Source: Actinacidiphila paucisporea (GTDB taxonomy: Bacteria; Actinomycetota; Actinomycetes; Streptomycetales; Streptomycetaceae). From it: a stretch of DNA of 64,000 nt. Location of the stretch: contig NZ_FRBI01000002.1 in NCBI RefSeq assembly GCF_900142575.1, positions 62,001 through 126,000 of the forward strand, given 5' to 3'. A program made the translations under genes and the position numbers. Shown one piece after another: positions 36,633 to 45,748 of the stretch (positions are counted from its first letter, which is position 1; each line of letters opens with the position of its first letter). Under the pieces are notes generated by a model, which was not told where the DNA came from, did not search any database, and saw nothing but the letters and a program-made list of their open reading frames with translations.

Positions 36633-37204
36633 GCCTGCACCAGGCCGACGCCCGCCGTCCGCAGCTCGGCCAGCGCCTTCTCGGTGGTCTCCTCGGCCAC
36701 CCCGGCGGTCAGCGCGACCAGCACGCGGGTCGTGAAGCCCTCCCTGGCCGCGTCCAGGGCCGTGGCCCGCACGCAGTGGTCGGTGGCGATGCCCACCACG
36801 TCCACCTCGCTGACGTCGCGCTCCCGCAGCCAGCCCGCCAGGTCCGCGCCGTTCTCGTCCCGGCCCTCGAAGCCGCTGTAGGCCGCCGCGTAGGCGCCCT
36901 TGTCGAAGACCGCGTCCACCGCGCCGGAGGCCACTGCGGGGGCGAAATTCGGGTGGAACCCGACCCCCTCGGTCCCCGCCACGCAGTGCACCGGCCACGA
37001 GGTGACGAAGTCCGGCTCGGCCGAGAAGTGGTCCCCCGGGTCGACGTGGTGGTCCCGGGTGGCCACCACGTGCCGGTAGCTCCCGGCCGCCTCCCCGATC
37101 AGGTCCGTGACCGCGGCGGCCACGTCCGCCCCTCCGGCGACCGCGAGACTGCCTCCCTCGCAGAAGTCGTTCTGCACGTCGACGACGATCAGTGCGCGGT
37201 GCAT
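36629..37204 (-). CDS. pncA: Nicotinamidase (isochorismatase family)
   Basis: A 191-residue amidase converting nicotinamide to nicotinate. The catalytic triad residues are visible: Asp in LIVVDVQNDFCEGG, Lys in VFDKGAY, Cys in IATDHCVRAT. The metal site is TRDHHVDPGDHF. It lies 82 nt downstream of pncB on the same strand, so the two form an NAD salvage unit. The TAG stop lies within the right end of the hairpin element. Confidence 0.94.
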   Translation of the reverse strand: MHRALIVVDVQNDFCEGGSLAVAGGADVAAAVTDLIGEAAGSYRHVVATRDHHVDPGDHFSAEPDFVTSWPVHCVAGTEGVGFHPNFAPAVASGAVDAVFDKGAYAAAYSGFEGRDENGADLAGWLRERDVSEVDVVGIATDHCVRATALDAAREGFTTRVLVALTAGVAEETTEKALAELRTAGVGLVQA

Positions 37205-37286
37205 TTTGCCCTTTCGGCGGTGGGTGGATACGGCCTGAGCGTAGGGATTCTCCCCCGCCGCGGGAAGCCCCGCACATTGCCGGGGG

Positions 37287-38609
37287 CTATCCGAGCACCT
37301 CGGTGGGCAGGACCGGCTCGCCGCGGGAGAGCTGGGTCGCGGACGCCGGGAGGCCGGCGCGGGCCTCGATGTGGCGCAGCCGGGCCGCGTCGAGGGGCTC
37401 GCGGCCGACGATCTCGCCGCCGCGCACCAGGGGGACGAGCAGCTGGTGGCCGGCCAGGTCCTCGGGGATCGGGCCGCTGCCGACGACCTCGGCGGCGGCG
37501 ACGCCGTCCTCGTCCACCCGGCGGGCGGCCCACTTGCGGCCGCCGACGCTCGTCTTGCCGCCCATCGACTTCTTCGCCACCGGCACCAGTGGCTCGTCGT
37601 CGGCCGCGCGGGCGACCAGCTTGTAGACCATCGAGCAGGTCGGGTGCCCGCTGCCGGTCACCAGCGAGGTGCCGACCCCGTAGGAGTCGACCGGCGCCGC
37701 GGCCAGCGACGCGATCGCGTACTCGTCCAGGTCCGAGGTGACCACGATCTTGGTGTCCTTCGCCCCGAGGTCGTCCAGCTGCTGGCGCACCCGGTGGGCG
37801 AGCAGCAGCAGGTCGCCCGAGTCGATGCGGACCGCGCCCAGCTCGGGTCCCGCGATGTCGACGGCGGCCCGTACCGCGGTCGCCACGTCGTAGGTGTCGA
37901 CCAGCAGCGTGGTGCCGCGGCCCAGCGAGACGACCTGCGCGGTGAAGGCGTCCCGCTCGGTGTCGTGCAGCAGGGTGAAGGCGTGGGCGCTGGTGCCGAC
38001 GGTGGGGATGCCGTAGCGGAAGCCCGCCGCGAGGTTGGAGGAGGTCCGGAAGCCGCCGATGTAGGCCGCCCGGGAGGCGGCGACGGCCGCCAGCTCGTGG
38101 GTGCGCCTGGCGCCCATCTCCATCAGCGGGCGCCCGCCGGCGGCGACGGCCATCCGGGAGGCGGCGGCCGCGATGGCCGAGTCGTGGTTGAGGATCGACA
38201 GGATCACCGTCTCCAGCAGCACCGCCTCGGCGAAGGTGCCCTCGACCCGCAGGATCGGCGAGCCGGGGAAGTAGACCTCGCCCTCGGGATAGCCCCAGAT
38301 GTCGCCGGTGAAGCGGTATCCGGCCAGCCAGTCGAGCGTCTGGTCGTCCACCACGTGCTCGCGGCGCAGGAAGTCCAGGACGGGCGCGTCGAAGCGGAAG
38401 TTCTCGACCGCGTCCAGCACCCGTCCGGTGCCGGCGACGACGCCGTAGCGGCGGCCCTCGGGCAGCCGGCGGGTGAAGGCCTCGAAGACCGAGCGGCGCC
38501 CGGCGGCGCCGCTGCGCAGCGCCGCCTGCAGCATGGTCAGCTCGTAGCGGTCGGTGAAAAGCGCGGTGGAGGGCACGTCCACCGGCAGTCCCAGCTCTGC
38601 TGTGCTCAT
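37287..38609 (-). CDS. pncB: Nicotinate phosphoribosyltransferase
   Basis: A 440-residue NAPRTase making nicotinate mononucleotide from nicotinate and PRPP. Motifs: TALFTDRYELTMLQAAL, MEMGARRTHE, AAYIGGFRTSSNLAAG, GTSAHAF (catalytic His), VRIDSGDL and SYGVGTSLVTG. The open frame runs upstream, but ATG 38609 (MSTAELGLPVDVPSTALF) fits the family start and leaves the palindrome at 38629-38649 as an operator. M. tuberculosis has the same divergent pncB-clpS pair. Confidence 0.95.
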   Translation of the reverse strand: MSTAELGLPVDVPSTALFTDRYELTMLQAALRSGAAGRRSVFEAFTRRLPEGRRYGVVAGTGRVLDAVENFRFDAPVLDFLRREHVVDDQTLDWLAGYRFTGDIWGYPEGEVYFPGSPILRVEGTFAEAVLLETVILSILNHDSAIAAAASRMAVAAGGRPLMEMGARRTHELAAVAASRAAYIGGFRTSSNLAAGFRYGIPTVGTSAHAFTLLHDTERDAFTAQVVSLGRGTTLLVDTYDVATAVRAAVDIAGPELGAVRIDSGDLLLLAHRVRQQLDDLGAKDTKIVVTSDLDEYAIASLAAAPVDSYGVGTSLVTGSGHPTCSMVYKLVARAADDEPLVPVAKKSMGGKTSVGGRKWAARRVDEDGVAAAEVVGSGPIPEDLAGHQLLVPLVRGGEIVGREPLDAARLRHIEARAGLPASATQLSRGEPVLPTEVLG

Positions 38610-38628
38610 GACCGGGATGCTACCCCCT

Positions 38629-38649
38629 ATCTCGTCAGACTGACGAGAT
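38629..38649. promoter_or_regulatory. Perfect 21-bp palindrome upstream of pncB
   Basis: ATCTCGTCAG-A-CTGACGAGAT is a perfect palindrome with 10-bp arms, 20 nt upstream of the pncB start and 106 nt before clpS. Position and symmetry indicate a repressor operator for the pncB-pncA unit. An NAD-responsive regulator is the natural candidate, not demonstrated. Confidence 0.65.
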
Positions 38650-38754
38650 GTCGCGGCTGTGCGTGCCCTCACACCGCCCCGGCGAGGCGAGGGCACCCTC
38701 GCGAGCACGCCCATTTGTGCGAGACCCCACATGAGCGGCAGCATGGAACCTGTG

Positions 38755-39066
38755 ATGAGTGTCGCCCCAGTCGAACCGTCCAGGACCGAACGCCCCGAGT
38801 CCGGCGAAGCGCCTTTCGCGGTCCCCGAACCGGACGTTCCGTGGGTGACGCTCGTGCACAACGACCCGGTCAACCTGATGAGCTACGTGACCTACGTCTT
38901 TCAGACGTACTTCGGCTACTCGAAGGGCAAGGCGACCAAGCTCATGGAGGACGTCCACTACAAGGGCAGGGCCGTGGTCTCCAGCGGCACCCGCGAGGAG
39001 ATGGAGCGCGACGTGCAGGCGATGCACGGCTACGGCCTGTGGGCGACCCTGTCGCAGGACCGCTGA
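38755..39066 (+). CDS. clpS: ATP-dependent Clp protease adaptor ClpS
   Basis: A 103-residue N-end-rule adaptor that delivers substrates to ClpA/ClpC-ClpP. Conserved: [20 protein letters not shown] (the HNDPVN substrate pocket), [17 protein letters not shown] (Clp-binding) and [11 protein letters not shown]. The start is uncertain: in-frame ATGs at 38731 and 38743 are alternatives; 38755 matches the short N-terminus of relatives. The stop overlaps the next start (TGATG). Confidence 0.94.
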   Translation: MSVAPVEPSRTERPESGEAPFAVPEPDVPWVTLVHNDPVNLMSYVTYVFQTYFGYSKGKATKLMEDVHYKGRAVVSSGTREEMERDVQAMHGYGLWATLSQDR

Positions 39067-39629
39067 TGGGCCGCAGGCGGCCCCGACCGGGCTCCTTCGA
39101 GGCCAGGCCCGGCGGCGGCGCGGCCATCGCGCTGGAGGACGGCGAGATCTCCATCCTCCGCTCGCTGGTCGTCCAGCTGCTCGAACTGGTCGGCCCCGGG
39201 CCCGGCGCGGCCGACGCGGACGCCGACCCGCTCGCCGAGCTGTTCACCGAGGGGCCGAGCAAGCCGCCGGAGGATCCGGCGCTGGCCAGGCTGTTCCCCG
39301 ACGCGTACGAGGAGCAGGCGGACGCCTCGGACTTCCGCCGCTTCACCGAGAACGACCTGCGGGCCCGCAAGCGCGACGACGCCCTGGCGATGGTGCGCTG
39401 CCTGGACCGCGGCGGCCCGGTGGTCGAGCTGACGCCGGAGGAGTCCCGCCAGTGGCTGGGCACCATGAACGACCTACGGCTGACCATCGGCGCGTATCTG
39501 GACATCACCGAGGACGACGACAACGGCCTCTACCACCTGCCGGACGACGACGAGCGCAAGCCGATGGTGGTCGCCTACCTGTGGCTCGGCGCGCTCCAGG
39601 AGTCACTGGTCGAGACCCTGATGCCGTAA
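39066..39629 (+). CDS. DUF2017 domain-containing protein
   Basis: A 187-residue conserved actinobacterial protein (Rv1332 type) coupled to clpS by a TGATG overlap. Features: IALEDGEISILRSLVVQLLE, LARLFPDAYEEQADASDFRR and WLGTMNDLRLTIGAYLDITE. The fixed linkage to clpS suggests a role in Clp proteolysis, but none is proven. Confidence 0.9.
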   Translation: MGRRRPRPGSFEARPGGGAAIALEDGEISILRSLVVQLLELVGPGPGAADADADPLAELFTEGPSKPPEDPALARLFPDAYEEQADASDFRRFTENDLRARKRDDALAMVRCLDRGGPVVELTPEESRQWLGTMNDLRLTIGAYLDITEDDDNGLYHLPDDDERKPMVVAYLWLGALQESLVETLMP

Positions 39630-39716
39630 CCGCCCCCGCCGGGTGCGCCTGCCGGGACCCCCTCGGGTGGCGCAGCCGGGATTTCGGCGCCGCGCCCGCG
39701 TGGTACGAATCCGGTC

Positions 39717-41192
39717 ATGACGGACGTGAAGGGCGCGGTGCGCGAGACCGGGCCGGACGAGGACTACGAGCGCGGCCTCGGCAGCCGGCAGATCCAGATG
39801 ATCGCGATCGGCGGCGCCATCGGCACCGGGCTATTCCTCGGCGCCGGCCGCGCCATCCACCAGGCCGGCCCCAGCCTCGTCCTGATGTACGCGGTCGCCG
39901 GCGTCGCCGTCTTCGCGATCATGCGGGCACTGGGCGAACTGCTCACCTACCGGCCCGTGTCGGGCTCCTTCGCCGACTACGCCCGCGAGTTCCTCGGCCC
40001 GTTCGCCGGCTACGCCACCGGCTGGACGTACTGGCTGATGTGGGTCGTCACCGGAATGGCCGAAGTGACCGCCGCCGCCACGTATCTGGCCTACTGGTGG
40101 CCGCAGGTGCCGCAGTGGAGCGCGGCCGCCGGCTTCCTGGTGCTGCTCTTCGCGGCCAACCTGATCTCGGTGAAGCTCTTCGGCGAGGTGGAGTTCTGGC
40201 TGTCGATGATCAAGGTCACCGCGATCCTCGGGATGATCGTGATCGGCGTCGGCGTGCTGACCCTGGGGCTCTCCGCGGCCGGTGACACCGCGTCGGTCGG
40301 CCACCTGTGGCAGGACGGCGGCTTCTTCCCCCACGGAGTCGGCCGCTCGCTGCTGACCCTGCAGATCGTGATGTTCGCCTACGTCGCGGTCGAACTCGTG
40401 GGCGTGACCGCGGGGGAGGCGCGCAACCCGCGCGAGACCCTTCCCCGGGCCATCAACACCCTGCCGTGGCGCATCGTGCTCTTCTACGTCGGCGCGCTCG
40501 CCGTGATCCTCTGCGTGGTGTCCTGGACCGAATTCCGGCCCGGCGTCAGCCCGTTCGTGGCCGCCTTCGCCAAGATCGGCATCCCCTTCGGCGCGGCCAT
40601 CGTCAACTTCGTGGTGCTGTCCGCCGCCCTGTCCTCGTGCAACTCCGGGATGTACTCGACCGGCCGGATGCTGCGCGACCTGGCCGTCAACGGCCAGGGG
40701 CCGCGGATCTTCGGCCGGCTGACGGCCCGCCGCACCCCTGCGGCCGGCATCCTCGCCTCGGTGGCCATGATGGGCATCGGGGTGTGGCTCAACTACGTCG
40801 ACCCGGCAGGCGCGTTCACGTACATCACCGCCTTCGCCACGGTCGCCGGGGTGTGGACCTGGGGCGTCATCCTCAGCTCGCACATCCGCTACCGGGCTGC
40901 CGTGCGCGCCGGGCGGGCCGCCCCTGCCTGGTTCACCGCCCCCGGCGGCGCCGCCGCCAGCTGGGCGGCGCTGGGCTTCCTGGCCGCCGTGGTGGTGCTG
41001 ATCGGCGCCGACAGCCAGGCGCGGATCTCCCTCTACGGCGTGCCGCTGTGGTTCGCCGCCCTCGCGGTCGGCTACCGGGCACTCAAACGGCGCAACCCGG
41101 CCGCCTTCGCCCGCCGCGCCCACGTGCCGCCGGTGCCGGGGACGGGGCTGCCGGGCGGCCCGCAGACGGCGCCGGACGCGGCCGCGCTGTGA
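39717..41192 (+). CDS. APC-superfamily amino acid permease
   Basis: A 491-residue transporter with about 12 TM segments and AAT-family signatures: RGLGSRQIQMIAIGGAIGTG, GPSLVLMYAVAGV, YRPVSGSFADYA, FAYVAVELVGVTAGEARNP and SCNSGMYSTGRML. The family imports amino acids by proton symport; substrate is not predictable. It separates clpS-DUF2017 from the cysteine genes; M. tuberculosis has a hydrolase (Rv1333) here. Confidence 0.93.
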   Translation: MTDVKGAVRETGPDEDYERGLGSRQIQMIAIGGAIGTGLFLGAGRAIHQAGPSLVLMYAVAGVAVFAIMRALGELLTYRPVSGSFADYAREFLGPFAGYATGWTYWLMWVVTGMAEVTAAATYLAYWWPQVPQWSAAAGFLVLLFAANLISVKLFGEVEFWLSMIKVTAILGMIVIGVGVLTLGLSAAGDTASVGHLWQDGGFFPHGVGRSLLTLQIVMFAYVAVELVGVTAGEARNPRETLPRAINTLPWRIVLFYVGALAVILCVVSWTEFRPGVSPFVAAFAKIGIPFGAAIVNFVVLSAALSSCNSGMYSTGRMLRDLAVNGQGPRIFGRLTARRTPAAGILASVAMMGIGVWLNYVDPAGAFTYITAFATVAGVWTWGVILSSHIRYRAAVRAGRAAPAWFTAPGGAAASWAALGFLAAVVVLIGADSQARISLYGVPLWFAALAVGYRALKRRNPAAFARRAHVPPVPGTGLPGGPQTAPDAAAL

Positions 41193-41277
41193 GCCGGCCC
41201 GCGAGCCGGCCGGGCAGGCCCCGCGGGAGGGGGCAGCGCCCTGCCGCAGCCGCGGGCGCCCCTGTTACTTTTCCCGC

Positions 41278-41688
41278 ATGCTGACCATCACCCAGGAGCT
41301 GTACGACGCGATCGTGGCCCACGCCCGCGCCGACCACCCCGACGAGGCCTGCGGCATCGTGGCGGGGCCGGAGGGCAGCGGCCGGCCCGAGCGGTTCATC
41401 CCGATGCTGAACGCGGCCCGCTCCCCGACCTTCTACGAGTTCGACTCCACCGACCTGCTCAAGCTCTACCGCGACCTGGACGACCGGGACGAGGAGCCGG
41501 TGATCGTCTACCACTCGCACACCGCGACCGAGGCGTACCCGTCCCGCACCGACATCTCCTACGCCAACGAGCCGGGCGCCCACTACGTCCTGGTGTCGAC
41601 CGCGGAGGACTTCCAGTTCCGCTCGTTCCGCATCGTGGACGGCGCCGTCACCGAAGAACCGGTCAAAGTAGTGGCTTCGTACGCCTGA
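41278..41688 (+). CDS. mec: M67/JAMM metallopeptidase (Mec-type, cysteine release from CysO)
   Basis: A 136-residue JAB1/MPN+ zinc peptidase: general-base Glu in HPDEACGIV and the metal motif HSHTATEAYPSRTD (H-x-H-x(7)-S-x(2)-D). In M. tuberculosis Mec frees cysteine from the C-terminus of the CysO carrier. The gene order mec-cysO-cysM is the same here. Because this CysO homologue has two residues after Gly-Gly, the enzyme might also mature the carrier. Confidence 0.92.
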   Translation: MLTITQELYDAIVAHARADHPDEACGIVAGPEGSGRPERFIPMLNAARSPTFYEFDSTDLLKLYRDLDDRDEEPVIVYHSHTATEAYPSRTDISYANEPGAHYVLVSTAEDFQFRSFRIVDGAVTEEPVKVVASYA

Positions 41689-41747
41689 CGTCCCGGATGC
41701 CGAGACGCGCGCCTCGGCCCGGTTCGGGGAATCGATACGATGAGCCC

Positions 41748-41852
41748 ATGGTTCCCTCCGACGTGAGCGAGAAAGCGCCGGGCACGCTGCTCGTGGCGCG
41801 GCTGCACGTCGACCTGTGCCGCCGCACGAGCGCGGCGTGTCCGCGCGCCTGA
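41748..41852 (+). CDS. Putative cysteine-responsive leader peptide
   Basis: A 34-codon ORF starting MVPSDVSEKAPGTLLVARLH, continuing VDLCRRTSAACPRA. The LVAR-x-HVDL-x-R core is the signature of the short streptomycete 'putative leader peptides' found before sulfur-assimilation genes. Cys codons at positions 24 and 31 sit near the C-terminus, where a ribosome short of Cys-tRNA would pause. It ends 124 nt before the cysO homologue, separated by C-rich, G-poor RNA. Confidence 0.78.
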   Translation: MVPSDVSEKAPGTLLVARLHVDLCRRTSAACPRA

Positions 41853-43205
<1,353 letters not shown>

Positions 43206-43383
43206 GGCCCCGCGCCGCCGGGCGGGGGCACCCCCGTCCGGCGTACCGCACCCCGCGGTCCCACCGCACCCTGCCGCCTCCGGCAGCCGAGCACAAAGCG
43301 CCAAGTGCGGCCGTACGGGACGTAAAAGACCCCCCGGACTGGTGATTCCGCCCACAACGGGGCGCCGCGGAGGCCCAGCGCGC

Positions 43384-43410
43384 TGTCTTGCGCTTTACCC
43401 TCGCAAGACA
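43384..43410. promoter_or_regulatory. Inverted repeat between cysM and the MBL gene
   Basis: TGTCTTGCG and CGCAAGACA are perfect 9-bp arms around CTTTACCCT. It could be the cysM terminator or an operator of the gene starting at 43491. Confidence 0.45.
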
Positions 43411-43490
43411 CGGCGGACCGCTTTCCGCCAATCCCCCCACCCCTCCAGGAATGGGGTGGATGCGGCGTGCCCACGGAGGTGTTTTCCGCA

Positions 43491-44243
43491 ATGAAGCTCA
43501 CCGTCGTCGGCTGCTCGGGATCGTTCCCGTCCGCGGACTCGGCTTGTTCGAGCTATCTCGTCGAGGCCGACGGCTTCCGGCTGCTGATCGACATGGGCAA
43601 CGGCGCCCTGGGCGAACTGCAGCGCCACGTCGGGCTGTACGACCTGGACGCGGTCGTGCTGAGCCATCTGCACGCCGACCACTGCATCGACATGTGCGGC
43701 TACTTCGTCGCCCGCTACTACCGGCACGACGGCGGCCCGGCCGCCGCGATCCCCGTCTACGGCCCGGACGGCACCGAACGGCGGCTGAACATCGCCTACG
43801 GGGACGTACCCGACGAGAAGTGCATGAGCGAGGTCTTCGACTTCCGCACCCTGCGGCCCGGCACCTTCCGGCTCGGCCCCTTCGACGTCACCACCGACCT
43901 GGTCAGCCACCCCGTCGAGGCCTACGGCTTCCGGCTCGGCTACCAGGGCCGCACGCTCGCCTACTCCGGCGACACCGGCCCGTGCGACGCGCTGGACACG
44001 CTCGCCGAGGGCGCCGACCTCTTCCTGTGCGAGGCGTCCTTCACCGCCGGCAAGGAGGACATCCCCGAGCTGCACCTCAACGGCCGCGAGGCCGGCCAGA
44101 TCGCCGCCCGCGCCGGCGTCTCCCGCCTGGTCCTGACCCACATCCCCCCGTGGACCAGCCCCGCCGCCAACCTCCGCGACGCCCAGGCGGCCTTCGGCGG
44201 CCCGGTGGAACTGGCGAAGGCGGGCGCGGTCTACGAGCTGTAG
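43491..44243 (+). CDS. MBL-fold phosphodiesterase (Rv1339-like, probable cyclic nucleotide PDE)
   Basis: A 250-residue metallo-beta-lactamase-fold hydrolase: KLTVVGCSGSFPSADSACSS, HLHADHCID (metal motif H-x-H-x-DH), AYSGDTGPCD, LCEASF and LVLTHIPPWTSP. The LTHIPPWTS end and its place before rph and rdgB match Rv1339 of M. tuberculosis, shown to hydrolyse cAMP. ATG 43491 follows GGAGG at 43475; in-frame GTG 43467 is less likely. Activity on cAMP here is inferred. Confidence 0.9.
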   Translation: MKLTVVGCSGSFPSADSACSSYLVEADGFRLLIDMGNGALGELQRHVGLYDLDAVVLSHLHADHCIDMCGYFVARYYRHDGGPAAAIPVYGPDGTERRLNIAYGDVPDEKCMSEVFDFRTLRPGTFRLGPFDVTTDLVSHPVEAYGFRLGYQGRTLAYSGDTGPCDALDTLAEGADLFLCEASFTAGKEDIPELHLNGREAGQIAARAGVSRLVLTHIPPWTSPAANLRDAQAAFGGPVELAKAGAVYEL

Positions 44244-44294
44244 ACCGGGCGCCCGCCCTCGTACGTCCCCGCGTGGGCCGACCTGCCGGCCGAC

Positions 44295-45566
44295 CTACTT
44301 GGTCAGGTCCTCGATCTCCTCCTCGGGCTCGCGGCCCGGGGTCTTGAGGTTGAACTTCAGGATCGCGAAGCGGAAGACGAAGTAGTAGATCACCGCGAAC
44401 ACCAGACCGATCGGGATGATCAGCCATGGCCTGGTGGCGTGGCTCCAGTTGATCGCGTAGTCGATCAGACCGGCCGAGAAGTTGAAGCCGGCGTGCACGC
44501 CCAGGCCCCAGGTGATCGCCATCGACGCCGCGGTCAGCAGGATGTGGATCACGTACAGCACCGGCGCGATGAACATGAACGAGAACTCGATCGGCTCGGT
44601 GACACCGGTCACGAACGAGGTCAGGCCGATGGACACCATCATGCCGAGGACGGCCTTGCGGCGCTCGGGACGCGCCGTGTGCGCCATGGCCAGCGCGGCG
44701 GCCGGCAGGCCGAACATCATGATCGGGAAGAAGCCGGACTGGAACATGCCCGCGGTGTGGTCGCCCGCCAGGAAGCGCGGGATGTCACCGTGCACGACGG
44801 TGCCGGAGGCGTCGGTGAAGTCACCGATCTGGAACCAGGCCACGGCATTGACGAACTGGTGCATGCCGACCGGGATCAGCGCGCGGTTCACACCGCCGAA
44901 GAGGGCGGCGCCGCCCGGGCCCAGGCCCGTCATCCAGTTGCCGAAGTGCGTGATGCCCTCGCCGATCGGCTCCCAGACCAGGCCGAAGAAGACACCGATG
45001 ACCAGGCCGACGAAGGCCATGATGATCGGCACCAGGCGGCGGCCGTTGAAGAAGCCGAGCCAGTCGGGGAGCTTCGTGCGGTGGAAGCGCTGCCAGACGA
45101 CGGCGGACAGCAGGCCCATGATGATGCCGCCGAGCACGCCCGGGTCGTTGTAGACCGCGGCGATGTCGATGCCCTTGTTGGCGGTGGTGTTGATCACCGC
45201 GTCGTGCACGGGGAAGGCCTGGAGCACCTTGGTGTAGACCAGGAAGCCGACGAGGGCGGCCAGTGCGGTGGAGCCGTCGGACTTCTTCGCGAAGCCGATG
45301 GCCACGCCTATGCAGAACAGCATCGGCAGGGCGCCGGTCAGCGCACCGCCGGCGTTGGCGAAGACGGACGCGACCTTGTCCCAGCCCAGGCCGTCGCTGC
45401 CGAAGACGTCCGACTGGCCCAGCCGGACCATGATGCCGGCGGCGGGCAGGACCGCGATCGGCAGCTGCAGGCTGCGGCCGATCTTCTGCAGGCCCTGGAA
45501 AATCCCGGAACCCCGCTTTTTCGGGGGTGCCGCGGGAGCGGCGTCGGTGGCCGTGGCCGTAGTCAT
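44295..45566 (-). CDS. nagE2: PTS GlcNAc permease EIIC component NagE2
   Basis: A 423-residue EIIC of the glucose/GlcNAc family: FQGLQKIGRSLQLPIAVLPA, CIGVAIGFAKKSDGSTALAA, HGDIPRFLAGD, FGLPAAALAMAHTA and GVTEPIEFSFMF. It imports GlcNAc with phosphorylation, using a separate EIIB (nagF at 47249). GGAGG is 7 nt before ATG 45566. Two DasR-type sites lie directly upstream. By order it corresponds to nagE2 (SCO2907), the main GlcNAc permease. Confidence 0.94.
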   Translation of the reverse strand: MTTATATDAAPAAPPKKRGSGIFQGLQKIGRSLQLPIAVLPAAGIMVRLGQSDVFGSDGLGWDKVASVFANAGGALTGALPMLFCIGVAIGFAKKSDGSTALAALVGFLVYTKVLQAFPVHDAVINTTANKGIDIAAVYNDPGVLGGIIMGLLSAVVWQRFHRTKLPDWLGFFNGRRLVPIIMAFVGLVIGVFFGLVWEPIGEGITHFGNWMTGLGPGGAALFGGVNRALIPVGMHQFVNAVAWFQIGDFTDASGTVVHGDIPRFLAGDHTAGMFQSGFFPIMMFGLPAAALAMAHTARPERRKAVLGMMVSIGLTSFVTGVTEPIEFSFMFIAPVLYVIHILLTAASMAITWGLGVHAGFNFSAGLIDYAINWSHATRPWLIIPIGLVFAVIYYFVFRFAILKFNLKTPGREPEEEIEDLTK

Positions 45567-45576
45567 CGAAATCCTC

Positions 45577-45609
45577 CGTGGTCTATACCACTCAGTGGTG
45601 TAGACCTTT
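45577..45609 (-). promoter_or_regulatory. Two adjacent DasR-type (dre) sites before nagE2
   Basis: CGTGGTCTATACCACT (45577-45592) and AGTGGTGTAGACCTTT (45594-45609) both resemble the dre consensus ACTGGTCTAGACCACT and lie one base apart. The first is only 10 nt upstream of the nagE2 start and would block elongation or initiation when DasR is bound. Confidence 0.88.
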
Positions 45610-45681
45610 TGTAGCACGTCGGATGCACGTAAAGGAATCCACGATTCCGCGTGCTCTGCGTCACATCGCTCACGCATAGCG

Positions 45682-45713
45682 AAGACCCCCCGGTCCGCTG
45701 ACCAGGGGGTCTT
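45682..45713 (-). terminator. Terminator of nagE1
   Basis: AAGACCCCC and GGGGGTCTT pair, with an inner GGTC/GACC stem, 36 nt beyond the nagE1 stop. Confidence 0.75.
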
Positions 45714-45748
45714 ACCCAACGTGCGCGCGCCCGCTACGGGCGGTGGCG

